From: Dillenia suffruticosa
Lineage: Eukaryota; Streptophyta; Magnoliopsida; Dilleniales; Dilleniaceae
Assembly: GCA_033439265.1 (NCBI GenBank)
Contig: JAVTVX010000016.1
Coordinates: forward strand, 16,166,701 to 16,230,700
Length of the DNA: 64,000 bases
Direction: 5' to 3'
In this document: piece after piece, positions 47,221 to 60,268 of the stretch
How positions within the stretch are numbered: position 1 is the first letter of the stretch
How the letters are laid out: the number at the start of each line of letters is the position of its first letter
Position numbers and translations under genes: made by a program
Notes under the pieces: generated by a model
The model's input: only the letters and a program-made list of their open reading frames with translations
Told to the model about the DNA's origin: nothing
The model's database searches: none

Positions 47221-49173
47221 TATCTCATAATAATTGGTTTTTGTTGAATGACAAGAATGTCAAAATTCTATTTGAAATAAAAATGAATTTAACATAAATA
47301 AATATTATTATGTAAAAGATATTACTAAAAATACGATACAATATTTACATATTGATATAAACAAATACTGCTTATATCATCATTTCATTATAAATATTAT
47401 CAACATCATTTGCATATTAGAAGACACAATTACTTTGCATGACATCATATTGCCAAAAACTATGATAGAATATTTGCAACAAATAATTTTAAGTGTCCAC
47501 TAATTTCCTAGAAAAAATAATCATATGTATGCCAAATATATAAAAATGAGAAACCTCTATAAAATTAATATTAGGGCATGTCTGGTGATTTTTCTATATC
47601 TATAGCTCTGTCTTTATTATTTAATTAGATAATATACAAGTATAAAAAACATTATTTGATGATTAATACATTTAACCAGAATAGTATAGTTATGATCAAC
47701 TTGCTTTTATAGGTGTCATTCCTTCTCAACATTGAATGTTTCATTTGTTATGCATTCCAAATTTATGCATATAGATTTTTTTTTCTTTTGCAAAATTAAT
47801 TCTCAAACATGTTAAAACTAGGTGCTCAGGGCTTTTTTTCAGGTTTTTTTCTCCTTATAAAGAGAACAAAAAATTAATAACTTTTAAAATAAAGTTAAGA
47901 GTTATTTGTCATTTTTACTTTTAAAAACAAACTAATTTCATAACTTTTGAAATAAAGTTAAAAGTTAAAAGTTAAAACTAGAAAGAGTCCAGATTTGAAA
48001 CAAAATATAAGGGTAAATGAATTTATGATATGAACATATTTGAAATTTTATATTTTTCAAGTGAGGATCTAAAAAGAATAAAAAGAAATATATTTCCTAA
48101 AAATGTGGTATATAAAAAATAAGGAGAAGAAAAAGATCCGCCCAAGTGCTTTTTCTTAAAAGTTACTTTTTAAATTTTTATTCATAAAATAACTACTTTT
48201 AAGGAGAAAAAAATCTATTTGACAGTACTTCTACTCATAATGAGAAGAAAAACTAGCCATGTTAAACAGGCACTAAATAGACCTATTTATCCTTTTCCTT
48301 TTACAACAATACAAATATTTTTAAATAATTATTGCTCTGTAATTTGTCATTCATTCACATATAATTCTTTTAACAACTATAAATTATGGTGCTGAATAAC
48401 AATTTCTAATTATCATATAAATGCCAAGGAACCAAACTACTCTTATAGATAGTTTTACACTTTTTTTTTCCTTTTATTTTGTCTTTGCTTTCTATTTCTA
48501 GTTTTATTTTGCCTTTTCATCTTACTTTTCCAAATGTCTACTCATAATTAGTTTAGATGATAAAAACTCTTCAACTAATGAGTCTGAGTCATGTTGTCCC
48601 ATTTTTTTTTGAGCTACTATTGGTTTATTTTAGTATGCAATTGTTGTCTCTTTTGAGTTCTTGGGTTTTACCTATTACCCATTTTGTTAGTATGAAATTT
48701 GTGACGTGCGATTAAAATTAAGTTTTGTTGGAAAACAAAAATTGTCTATCTCCCTTTGTGTCCTTTTTATGCCCTACTCATTTTATTGGTCAAGTTCATT
48801 TATTTAAATTTTATTCGATTTTCTTTTATTAATTTATTCAAAATTTGCAAGTTTATTAAAAAAAATTATATATCTATGGCTCTCATTCTTGGTTCATACA
48901 ATTAATTTAATAAGACCCGGATCCCCTTCCCTTTCTCTTACCTTACAATCTTGACCGAAAGGAGTATTTTCTCTTATTTTCTAATTTATTTTGCATGCAC
49001 CAACAATATTTGTTTTCATTCTCATCAAATATTCAAAATCAAAAACAAAAGATTATGCAAATTAAAAGATCAGAATATTATTTTAAAGTGCTATAAATTT
49101 ATTCATCGTTTCCATAAAAAAATAATATCATATTCCCCCAATTAGGTTAATACATTTGTTCTTTGTAATTTGT
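47221..49173. other. AT-rich spacer, no gene seen
   Basis: Very AT-rich with only short ORFs lacking recognisable domains. Repeated words such as aaagttaaaagttaa (near 47940-47980) are simple-sequence drift. No element termini or RNA genes were recognised. Confidence 0.5.
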
Positions 49174-49764
49174 GTCAGGCCCCAATCCTCGAGTCAAGTA
49201 CGCAACAACCGTCGTATTATCTCGGCATACGAGCAGCATCTCCTCATATACCAGGATAACGTAAGGCATTCTACTTGTTCAACTTGTTTTAAAAATAACT
49301 TAATAGCATACAAAGAACCATCCCGTACATTTTATCACAACAGGCATGCATGAGGCCATCCCAGCCAATCAAAATGAAATGTATGCATAAAGCCATCTCG
49401 GCCAATCAAAGAATTCTTAATAAAGTATTCACAAATTCCAAATGTCAAAACATTTACAATAAATTTCAAATGTCCCAATAAAATAATAAGTTTTGCAAAA
49501 GACAAATATAAGCAAAAATTTACAAAGTTTCATAAAAATAAAGTAAGGATTTTACCAATACTTGGTCCAAAGAAGATAAAACAAGTATCGATTAAATTCA
49601 AACCCAAAATGACAAGTACAAAGCCTCCTTCCACGGTTCATACCATATCAACTCAAAATAATATCCATATCATCAACATCTATAGCAATTCAGCACAAAA
49701 AATATCTTCAACTAGCTCCAATGACGTCTCCCACTAAGCTTCCTCTGAAAAATGTGAACGGAAA
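49174..49764 (-). mobile_element. possible antisense LTR fragment, cut by CACTA-2
   Basis: The left edge TGTCAGGCCCC resembles the reverse complement of a gypsy LTR end (GGGGC-TGACA). On the minus strand two units built on ggccgagatggctttatgca and ggctgggatggcctcatgca recall the ggctgtatgcccggctg repeats in the LTRs described above. The other end was not found; CACTA-2 starts at 49765. This could instead be an unrelated repeat. Confidence 0.4.
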
Positions 49765-49779
49765 CACTACAAAAAAAAA

Positions 49780-50600
49780 CCTTTTTAGCGACGGATTTAG
49801 GGACAAAAAATTCAGAAAAATTCGTCGCTAAAATTTTTAGGGACGGATTTTGCAACGAAAATTTTTTCGTCGCTAATGACGCGTCGCAAAAATTTACCAA
49901 CGAAAGCGGCAGATCCGTCGCCAATTTAGCGCAAAAAATTTTTCGTCACTAAATTCCGTCTCCAATTTAGCGACAAAAATTTTTCGTCGCCAATGTAGCG
50001 ACAAAAAAATTTCATCGCTAATAATTTAGTGACAAAAAACTTTTTTCGCTAAAATTTGTTGCCAATTTAGCAACAAAAAATTTTTCATCACTAAAATCCG
50101 TCGCCACTTGAGCAACAAAAAATTTTTCATCGCTGAAATCCGTCACTAAATTTAGCGACGGATTTCTTTTTCGTCGCTAAATTTAGCTACGAAAAATTTT
50201 TTTGTCACTAAATTAAGCGAAAAATTTAATTTTTCATCGCCTAAAAATGGATTTAGAGACGGATATTTTTTCATCGCTAAATTTAGTGAAGGATTTCTTC
50301 TTCCGTCGCTAAATTTGACAGATAGATTTTTCAACGGAAAATTAGCAAGGAAAAAATTATCCGAAATTTAGTGATGGATTTATTTTTCATCGCTAATTTT
50401 AGCGACGGAATAATTATCTGTCACTAAGATGATTTCTTTCCTCGAATTTTAGCGACGAATAATTTTTCCATCGCTCTAAATTTAGGATTTATTTCTCCTA
50501 TTTTTCCTCGCTAAATTTTGGTACAGATTTCTTCTTCCTGAATTTAGCCACGGATTTATTTTTCATTGCTAAATTTAGCCACAAATTTAGCAACGAATTT
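49780..50600. repeat. 3' subterminal array of CACTA-2 (TTCGTCGCTAAATTTAGCGACGAA class)
   Basis: Repeated gcgacgaa/ttcgtcgc shoulders enclose a ctaaatttag core, against caaatttgc in CACTA-1. Many units have drifted (ttttcatcgctaa, tttagcaacaaa). About 30 half-sites are visible. The opposite end retains only a few half-sites (about 60208-60268). Confidence 0.82.
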
Positions 50601-51013
50601 AAATTTTAAGAAAAAAAATTGTTATTTTTTCATATTTTGGGCTATTAAAAATATGTTCTCCTGTTCAACGTAACCTGATAATAATCACAATTAAATCAAT
50701 AAGCCATCAATATCTATCTTATTTGAAATCCAACCAATATCGAATTCCAAAATGAAAATGTAAAATAACATCCAGAAATTACACGTAACATAAGAACAAA
50801 ATCAAATAAATATAAATATAGTCAAATATCAAACATCCAGAAAATAATAATAATAACATTAATATTAATATTAATATTGTCCAATATTCAATATCCAATA
50901 ATAACATAAAACAACCTCCGCCTGATCTTCATTATCACAACCGTCAGTCATTATCATTATCCTGGTCTTTATTTCATCAGTAGGAGGGGTCATCAGTAGG
51001 AGGCAAAAAAGGG

Positions 51014-51815
51014 TCAGTCGTTATGCTGGTCTTCATTATCTTCATCATTGGGGTCAGGGTCATCAGGGTCATCAGTAGGAGGCAAAGAAGGGGGAACCTG
51101 ACTCTAACTCTGTGAGGGAAGAAACTGACTTGCATCCAATTTGAGGTACTGTAAAATAACTCGTTGTGTTACCTCAGGGGATTGTCTGATTTCTTTGATT
51201 TCTTCATCTTTTTTTGCAAGTTGCACTTTGATTTCTTCATCTTTCAATGCAAGTTGTGCTTTCAGGTTATACACTTCTTTATCTAGTTGCATTTCTTTTC
51301 TCAAAGCGATCACGGTGGAAGATGGACCTGGTGTGTACATTCTGCTCAATGATCCCATCCTAAGTATTCTTCCCCTTTTTATCCCACCAAATGCCTCTAA
51401 CCACAAAGCCATACTATCAATAGATGGCTCAGATGAGGAATCATGATCAGCACTACTCGAATTAGTCAGCAGAAATTCATTATATTTTTCCTATATTATG
51501 ACAGAAATCAAAATAAAATAAAAATAAAAGTACAATAAAACAGTAAGAATAAACAATTATAAGGTAATGAATTCAACTAATTGATTACTGATCATGTATG
51601 GTAGAACAATTACAAGCTGTCATATTGCATTATTGCCATCACGTGAAAAGAACCTATCACAAAGTGATTCAAAAGAAGGTTATAGTTATGGGCAGAGCTA
51701 CTGTACCAAGAGAGAGAAAGAGAACTCAAAAGTCAAACATGTCAAAACAAGATTTTTGCCCGGCGCATATTGCATTCTATTTTTCTAACCATGGAGTTGT
51801 CCCAAGTATAATAAA

Positions 51816-51851
<36 letters not shown>

Positions 51852-54816
51852 TAGAGAGAATAATTCAGAAAGCTAAATTGTGCTTGATATTATACGTATA
51901 TAATAAGATCTATATAATTGATAAATTAAACCTTCAAAATAGTTCAAATCAATTTCTAATCATAGACAAAACTCATGTGGAATTTTTCCTTAGTGGTAAT
52001 TTTTATCAAAACTTAAAATTTATCCATTTTAAAAAGGAAATCTATCAATTACAGTGTAATCTTGAATACAAAAATATTATCATACATAAAAATATATTCG
52101 ATTAAAAGAATAATTTGCACTGGGTTGGTAGCTATGCTACCAAATTATATTACATTCAAAGGTTGGAAAATCTAAGCTTCCTTGCTTGATTCCTTGCTTG
52201 ACTCATAACACCTTAGACTAAGTTGACAATTTGGACCCTCAAGCTCTTTGCAACCATATTAAATGACCACCATAGCTACTTGACAACTGAAAAATTTTTC
52301 TAAAATGGTTTTGGTTCTGATCCAAATTTGGTTTATTATGATTTTTTTTAGTTTCAATGATTTTTACCCATTTTTACTATTCTTTCATGGTGTTAAAATT
52401 CGACAAAAATCATTTTCATGAATTGTGGTTCGGTGCTCCATAAATGAAAATTTGAGGATGTCTAATCCAATGGTTCACCGGACCACAGTCATTTTAAACC
52501 AATAAATCAATAAAACAGAAAAAAAAGTCAGCAATTTCTTTTGATATCCGATGGTCCCAAGTATAATATAAACTATCTTTTCATTAGAGAGGCTTATGCC
52601 TGCCGCCAATGAAGATTTCTGAATTGGTGTGTCTCAAATGAGTTTCTTCTCTCAAGAACTTACTGTTCTATTTTTTTACACCACAACTTTGAAACATAAA
52701 CCCCACCTATATATTATTGTCAACCTACGATTATTATGCATCACTTTATTATCTTCACCAGCTATAAAATTGGTAAATAAACAATCGAGAGAGAGAGAGA
52801 GTCCTTTGATATGCACAAGAGAATTAGAAAATATCAAGGGTAAAGTGAAAGAGATTATGTTCCAGTCTCAAATTTGATTGATTTGGGAGTTTATAATGAT
52901 TCATACATGTTTTTTTCAAGTGACCTAGGGATTGACAAAAGTTGTTCCTAACCATATGAATAGATTAAGCTTTGGAACTTGTGTAGCTAATTTTGAGTGT
53001 CAATTATATAAAAGAAGTACATCATTAAAGCTAAGGAAACACTTAAAACAAAAAATCATGTTCTATAGTTTGATTTGAGTTATAAATTTATTAGCAGGAT
53101 CACAAGTTTATAATTCATGAAATGTCAACATGTTAATGTTCTGGATTCACCAAAGCTGAAGAATTGAACCAAACTTTGATGAGAAAAACCCCAACAAAAT
53201 ATGTCATTTTCTTTGGTCATTTTCACAAAGGGGAGAGCAAAAAATCAGTCTATCCATCTACTCAATCCATTAACCTATGGGAAACAGAAAGAACTTTGAA
53301 AGAAAATTGATGGGGACTCAAACTTATAATTATGACTCCCTAGGTCCAGACCTGGAAAGATCAACCACTAGAACATGATCATACGTCCTAGGTTAGCCTA
53401 TAAAATTTCCCATTACCATTACCAATGGGAATCCACCTGCCAATACCCGAAATGTCATTTCCTCCTTTTCTCTCTGATAAGATTCTATGGATGCAAAATC
53501 CAAAAGCAATTACTTTGAGTAATAAAATTCAAAATTATAATGTATGTTTGGGGAGGGAAGACCATATAGATTATATCATATTGTATTAAAAAAGGGAGGA
53601 AAAAATAGATGCATGTATATTTACCGGAAAGATAACGTCCAAGAGAAGGAGAAAATCTAGGCCAGTCAGTGTAAAGCACAGCACATCAAGTCATGGAATT
53701 ACAATTTTAATTGTCAAAGTTTCAATTACATACCGATATTACTTTTGCTCTCTCCCCACTCCAAGTGTTGTCCTTCTTTTGAAATGTTCACTCAAAAGTG
53801 TCAATATATGATGGCTCAAATCCCTTTTCCTCGGCCTATAAAAAATTTAAAAAAAATCATTTAAAGTTACGAATAATAATGAAATAGTAAAAAAAGAATT
53901 AAATGAATTAAATAAAAATATAAGTGTTTGAAATATTTATCAATCTTTTTCTATATTCATCGACATTGATTGACCCCCCCGCGTAAGTGGCAGACGCTTG
54001 GTCGGAATTACATGATCTATTCCTTTTATTCTGTTCACTTCTCTTTTTGCTGTCGTCGGACTCCCAAATTGCCGACATTCTTACCCAATTTTCCTCCATG
54101 ATGCAATTCAGTTTCTTTCGATTTGTTTTGGCTTTGTTGATCACATTTCGAATGTGATCACCGGTTTTCTTTTTGAAATTTCTTCTTATCTCAGTCTCTT
54201 CTGATACATCCCAACTAAACCTCTACTGCAATAAACAAAAAAAGAATTATCTTAATTAAGGCATGAACTTTAATTGATGTATCAATTGAAAGACAAAATT
54301 TACCTTAAATTCTCTCCACCATAATTCCTATGTTTCATTCTCCATGCTTGTGTAATTCATCGATATCTCTCCCCAGTGATTATTAACAATTTTATTTATA
54401 ATACGCACCACATATATTGGATCTGAGAATCTAGATATGAACAATTTATAAATGAGCAATGATAAATAAATAAGATAAATTAAAGAACCATATATATAAA
54501 TAAAACAATCAAATTAAGTAGAATTTTAAAATTAAATACTTACGAATCTCCACAAGCGGATATGATGTTTCGCCTATCCTCTATACTTGTATCCCCCACA
54601 TCATTTGATTGATGCACTGAAGGTGCAACTGATGGGGCTGAAGTAGAAGGACGGGGACGGCAAAGGGGAAGGAGAAGGAGAAGCGCTTGATCTTCCTTGT
54701 GAAGTTCGAACGTGTCCTCCACGTTTATACTAACAAGCATAAATGTTAGACAAATGACAAAAACAACAATTGCATGTTTTAGCAATACATAAGAAAAGAC
54801 ATGAATAACTTACCAT
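51014..54816 (-). pseudogene. TNPA-like second gene of CACTA-2, decayed
   Basis: Same exon order as in CACTA-1. The ATG at 54816-54814 is directly followed by the donor gtaagtt, so exon 1 is again only the start codon. Next come a Ser/Pro-rich exon ending IEDRRNIISACGDS (about 54690-54543), a short exon (about 54430-54310), the Transposase_24-like core (FKKKTGDHIRNVINKAK, MEENWVRMSAIWESDDSKKR, about 54235-53940), an exon with IDTFE and TFQKKDNTW (about 53840-53740), and a last exon 51490-51014 with GSLSRMYTPGPS and a coiled-coil-like ALKDEEIKVQLAKKDEEIKE. Stops occur at 51104 and in TFQ exon 5. The last intron is about 2.25 kb, against 0.38 kb in CACTA-1. Confidence 0.83.
51491..53739. other. 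enlarged last intron of the CACTA-2 TNPA-like gene
   Basis: AT-rich DNA with a (TA)n tract near 51822-51850 and a GA tract near 52788-52801. Small ORFs have no recognisable domain. The extra 1.9 kb relative to CACTA-1 suggests a later insertion, but I could not find its termini. Confidence 0.5.
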
Positions 54817-55110
54817 ATTCAAACTTTTATAGCCGACAAAATATTACCAAGAGTCCAACTACCTAACCCGAATTATCTACAAAAAGAAAGCAAAGTATTA
54901 GGTTTGGGATGCTTACATGGTTTAAAGTTAGAGAAATACAAATTTAGTGAATGGCAAAAGCATAAACATGTGTGTAGATAAATAAATAAATGATGTATAA
55001 TAAAGATAATTATATCATAAGGAAGCAAATTGAAATCAGATAAATTTTTAATAAACACAGATGTATTACATTGAGCATATCTATGTGTACAAAACTAAGC
55101 TTACCCAGTT

Positions 55111-58100
55111 TCAAAAATCAAAATTTTCATTGTCATCTCCACTTTCACATTCATCTCCATCTCCATCTCCATCCCCATCCTCATCCTCATCCTCATTATC
55201 TTTATGAAAATCTTATTCTTCATCGTCATCCCCACAAGTTTCGTTTGGATCCATATCTATAATTGCTCCACATGGATCTCGTAAAGTTGGAATGTCATAT
55301 TCCTCCGTTTGAATCGTGTTAGTAACTTCTTTTTGTTGATATGCTATATCAACCCAATGCTCTTCGATTTTTTTCCGTGCTTTTGTTTTGCATACAGCCC
55401 ACCAATCAGTTTTGTCACATTTCAAACTAAAATATGATGCATAATATACTTGAATTCCTTGCTGTGCCAATATAAATGGTTCATATTTCTTATACTTCTT
55501 CTTATGATTTATTTCAATCAAATTATACTTTGGATGCACCTTCATCCCTTTGGTAGGGTCAAACCAATTGTACTTAAATAATACCACTTGCAATTCTGCT
55601 TCAAGATACTCTATCTCTATGATTTCATCCAATAAACCATAAAAATCATCTTTTACACTTTTATCATTGGATGACTGATCACATACCCCACTATTCATTG
55701 TGGCTGTTTCAATTCCATATTCTTGGGTATGAAAATTAAACCCATTTATAAAATATGCTGGCCAAGTTCATACAAATGAATTTGGACCCCATGATAGATG
55801 ATATAACAATCCTTGTTGAACTTGATCATCATTGGCATGAACCTAAAGGAAAGTAACCAAACTATTATTGTTAAGTAATGATTATAAAAACAAAATGTGA
55901 TGGGAACTTGGTAGATAGGTAACTTATATATGTTTTGAACCATGTTGCAAATTCCTCGCCGCAAGACAATCAAACTCCTTGTTATGTAGTTCTGAAAATG
56001 AGTTTTGAAAAATCCTATCATAAAATACCACTTATATATTACATAAATTTTTGACCAAACCAAAATATGTATGGACTGCTCGCATTTCTTGACCAGTTAA
56101 AACTATATACTTACTCGAAATATGGTCCCACTTTTGGACAGTTCAATAATATATATGTATGGACTGCTTGCAATTCTTGACCAGTTAAATATCTTCTCTT
56201 ACATGCCCCATTAGTTCGACCAAGATAATTGAAAATAGAAAATGACAAAGAATTGGGATCGATAGGGCCCTCATCATTTCTTCCTGCTCTTCGCCTCTTG
56301 CACTGTACATGAGGCTCAAAATAATATGATGCAAATGTTGTCACTTCCTCTACAATATATGCATTAACAATAGAGATTTCGACCCATGCCTTATTCTTCA
56401 CTTTTTTCTTCAAATGATATAAAAATCTAATAAAAAAAATAAGAAGATTATAAAAGGAAATCTATAAAGAAGTATAATTTTGAAACAAATGAGATAAATA
56501 TTTCACCTCTCAAACGGATACATCCATCGAAATTGAACGGGACCTGTAACTTTGGCCTCATAAGGTCAGTGAACAAAGAGATGTTCCATTGAATCAAAAA
56601 ACGATGGAGAAAATATCCTTTCTAAGTTGCATTGAATAATTGGAATATCTCTCTCTAGTTTCTCCATGTGTGATAAGTTCAACACTATTGAGCAAATGTC
56701 ATGGAAAAAATACTTAACTCTGTAATGGCACCCTGACAAAATTTGGTAAAAGTTCTTTAAACGCAATTGGAATTAGTCTTTCCATAAATATGTGAAAATC
56801 ATGACTCTTTAAACCTGTCAACTTGCATTCCTTCAAATCGACACATCTCCCATGGTCTGAAGCATATCTATCAGGAAACCGCACCATTTTCAACCACTCA
56901 CAAACAATCCGTCTCTGATCCTTGTTCAATGTATAAACTGCCTTCGGCTTTGGTCCCTTACTACTTGCATCCACATCTAGTGTAGACCTGTTACAAACAA
57001 CTCTGATATCTTTTCTTGCACTGAAGTTATTTTTGTTTTTCCAGGAATATCCATGACAGTATTTATAACATTATCAAAAGCATTCTTTTTAACATGCATG
57101 ACATGAGATTATGACACAGAAGATGGATTTTCCAATATAGTAAATCCCAAAATATACTCCGTTTTGTCCATTTATGCGTACTTCCATATCCAACAGTGGT
57201 ACCATGAAGGTCTTCAATAGCAGATAGAAAGTTATGCACTTGTTCCCAAATCGGTCAATCTCAAGGGTGGAGGTGCTTTTTCAACCCTATTTTTTATGAA
57301 CTCAACTTTATTTCTTCTGAATGAATGATTTAGCGGCAAAAATTGTCTATGACAATCAAAATAGCTTGCCTTCTTACTATATTTTAATCTAAATGACTTT
57401 GATTTCTACATACATATCAGACAGCCTAAGATCCCAGCTGTACTCTACCCAGATAACATGCCAAAAGTTGAAAAATCATTTATCATCCAAAGAAGGCAGC
57501 CTTCATTAGAAAATTCTGATCAAAATGGACATCATATGTATGAACACCTTCATCCCATAGTTGTTTTAACTCTGCAATCAGTGGCTGCATATAAATATCT
57601 ATTAATTTTTTGGGATTTTGTAGGCCAGGCACGATCAATGTCAGAAACATATATGGCATTTTCATACACATACCAGGGGAAAGATTGTATGGAGTTAAGA
57701 TAATTAGCCAACATGAATACATTTTTCCCGATTTGCCAAATGGAGCAAAACCATCAGCACAAAGACCCAATCTAATGTTTCGAGGCTCTTTTGCAAACTC
57801 AGGATATACTCTATCAAAATGTTTCCATGCCTCTGCATCTGAAGGATGACACATTAGACCCTCTTCTATTTGATGGTTTGCATGCCACGTCATGCGTTTA
57901 GCAATGGCCTTAGATGCATAAAGCCTTTGCAATCGGGGGGTTAAGAGCAAATAAAATATTTGCGTGTATGGTTTCCGCTTGTTACAACCCGTCCTCCTAC
58001 TACTCTTGTACCTACATTGGTTACAAAATTTACAAAATTCTGCATTTTCATCATTCCTCCAATATAACATACAACCCTGACTACATACATCAATCCTTAC

Positions 58101-58849
58101 TACAGGGAGACCCAAGTCTTTCACTAACCTTTTCATATCGTAAAGATCATTTGGGATGATGTGATCACGAGGCAATACTTCTTGAATTACTTGAACAAAT
58201 TCATTGAAGCACTCCTCAGACACATTATATTCAGCCTTGATATTTAACAGTCTTCCCGTCATTGATAACTTAGTGTGATTGTCACAACCTCCCCACAAAG
58301 GTTCATCTGCAGCTTTCAACACTTCCCCAAACTGATCATATAAAAAAGTCTCATTATTTGTATTCTGATCAACACCTATTACTTCTACCTCCTGTGATGG
58401 TTCTGCATCACTACTATACACTTGTTCAAATATTGGAGCAGAAGTAGTACTTGCATGGTTCGATTGTAAAACAACATTATCAGCAGTTGCATCAATTACT
58501 ATTCTCTGATATGGGTTTAAATGGTCGTTACTATATTCTCCTCTATTGGAAAATTGTCTACTTCTTCCATATTCTTCGTCAGATGTAAACGGTTCACCAT
58601 GACAAGTTCAATTATAGTAATTCGGAGTAAAACCAAATCTACAATAATGTTTCCTAATTTTATCACACACATGAAACTTACCATTACTACACTTCCTACA
58701 AGAACACTTAACTTATTTCCATCCATGAACTCAACTTTACTACTAGCGAAATCCAAAAATTGTTCCAACCCAATATGAAACTCATCGATCAATCCTCGAC
58801 GGTCAGGTAAATTCTTATTATACATCCACAGTCTATCATTTTGCATCAT
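55111..58849 (-). pseudogene. TNP2-type transposase of CACTA-2, decayed
   Basis: Close homologue of the CACTA-1 transposase. From ATG 58849 there is a Transpos_assoc-like start (WMYNKNLPDRRGLIDEFHIG), a frameshift near 58710, then the Transposase_21 core intact over 312 codons (57483-58421; LPRDHIIPNDLYDMKRLV, CKFCNQCRYKSSRR, MTWHANHQIEEGLMCHPSDA). A shift follows near 57490, with further fragments at 56974-56714 (LNKDQRRIVCEWL) and 56766-56507. Later exons lie at about 56433-56113 (KRRYLTGQELQAVHTYILLN), about 55840-55111 (WFDPTKGMKVHPKYNLIEIN) and end in an acidic tail with a stop at 55213 before the final stop at 55111. CGA-to-TGA and TGG-to-TGA changes recur. One exon boundary is locally duplicated near 56067-56190. 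Confidence 0.93.
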
Positions 58850-60207
58850 CTCTCAACGAATTAAAAAAAACAAAAGCTTTGAGAAGAGGCAACAGACTTA
58901 TATGCAAGAGATATATTTGAACATATAGGCAAGCTCTGAATTTATCCTTTTCATTTTTGCAAGAGAGAACTTTTTAATGAGAAGGAAAGATAATTATGAG
59001 CAACCATTGTAAAAAAAAAATAGAGGTTTTATTTTTAAATCCTAACTTGGTAAGGAAACTAACCTAACACCTTTAGGAGTAGAGAAGAGTTGTGGAGATG
59101 ATCCCAAAACATATGTGGGTGAATTCCATTAAAAATGTGCTAATAATTTAAAATAATCAAATATATACTAAGGATTAAGGCAAATATTTTGCATCTAATT
59201 CACAAAGGTACTGGCACCCAGGAAGACAAACGATTAACCTACTTGAACATAGAGAATAAATGACTAAATATTAACACGCAAAAAATAATACAAGATTAGG
59301 GTTTAGTAAACAATATCATTAATCAAGTTACTGAAAGGAAGGATTAGTATAAAATAGAGATATTACCTTAAGTTTTCCCAAGGAATAAAGGTGGAAAAGC
59401 TTGTTGTTGAGGTGCTCTAGAGTGAGCATAATGTACAAGGAAAAATAGTAAACTCAAAATTTGCTGATGCAGTTTGAAAAGTATTTATGGGTTAAATTAG
59501 TTAACAATATTTTAAAAATATACGGTTTTAAAAATCTCTTAAAAACAAATTACGCTGCTCTCAGAGGCATATTGTCGAACATATTTTATGCGTTATTCAT
59601 ACACTTACCTTATTTACCACAAATGACATTGCTCTCAGACATATTTCATGCCTTATTCATCCACTTACCTTATTTACCACTAAACATTTGATTGGACCAA
59701 TTGGATTGATTTATATTTCCATCCAGAAGATGAGGTGGAGAAGAGAAGAGAGAGGGAGAGAAGACGAACTTGATAGATGAGCGCCAAAGAGAGAAAAGCC
59801 TTCGTCGATTTATATAAAGATGAAGCTGAGAGACAGAGAGAGGATAAGATGAAGAGAGAAGGCAGTATGTCAGAGCCGAACCTATATCGAGGAAGAAACC
59901 ATCAGAAAAGATAAAAAAAAAAGAGAAAGAAGATGAGGTGGAGAAGAGAAGAGAGAGGGAGAGAAGATGAACTTGAGAGATGAACCGAAGAGAGAAAACC
60001 TTCGCTGCTAAGTTAATATGAGATGAGGTGGGAGCTGGTTGCTGCGATTGAGCATATGGCAACGACCAAGATGACGATGGTCAGGAATGAAGGATGCGAT
60101 GCGATGGAGAGAAGATGCAAGGCGGCTAGGGGAGTTGCGACAATACTTAGGGTTGTCGTGTAAAAAAGAGAAACGAATCTAAGAACAACTTTAGTACAAG
60201 TTCGTAC
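58850..60207 (-). other. 5' region of CACTA-2 upstream of the transposase
   Basis: AT-rich leader followed, farther upstream on the minus strand, by a purine-rich tract at 59720-60000 on the plus strand. Within it a block beginning agaagatgaggtggagaaga occurs at about 59727 and 59928, some 201 bp apart, and continues similarly for about 80 bp, so it is an imperfect direct duplication. A 130-codon minus-strand ORF through this tract is Ser/Phe-rich low complexity and not a credible gene. Confidence 0.5.
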
Positions 60208-60268
60208 TTAGGGACGGAAGAATGAATCTGTCGCTAAGTCCGATTATGAAAACCGTTGCTAAATAGTG

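Larger units (their letters stand above)
49765..60268 (-). mobile_element. CACTA-2: CACTA element, minus orientation
   Basis: The left end CACTACAAAAAAAAACC at 49765 leads into gcgacgga/tccgtcgc palindromes. The right end is less certain: taaatagtg at 60260-60268 reads CACTATTTAGC on the minus strand and is next to three similar half-sites, so it fits a worn terminus. Flanks are aaa (left) and aat (right), not a perfect 3-bp duplication. TNP2 and TNPA-like genes run on the minus strand in the same order as in CACTA-1, with clear protein similarity, but the terminal arrays have different sequence. Length about 10.5 kb. Confidence 0.82.

Noticed and set aside
55071..55262. His/Pro-rich 63-codon plus-strand ORF
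   Set aside because: It is the antisense shadow of the acidic tail of the CACTA-2 transposase.
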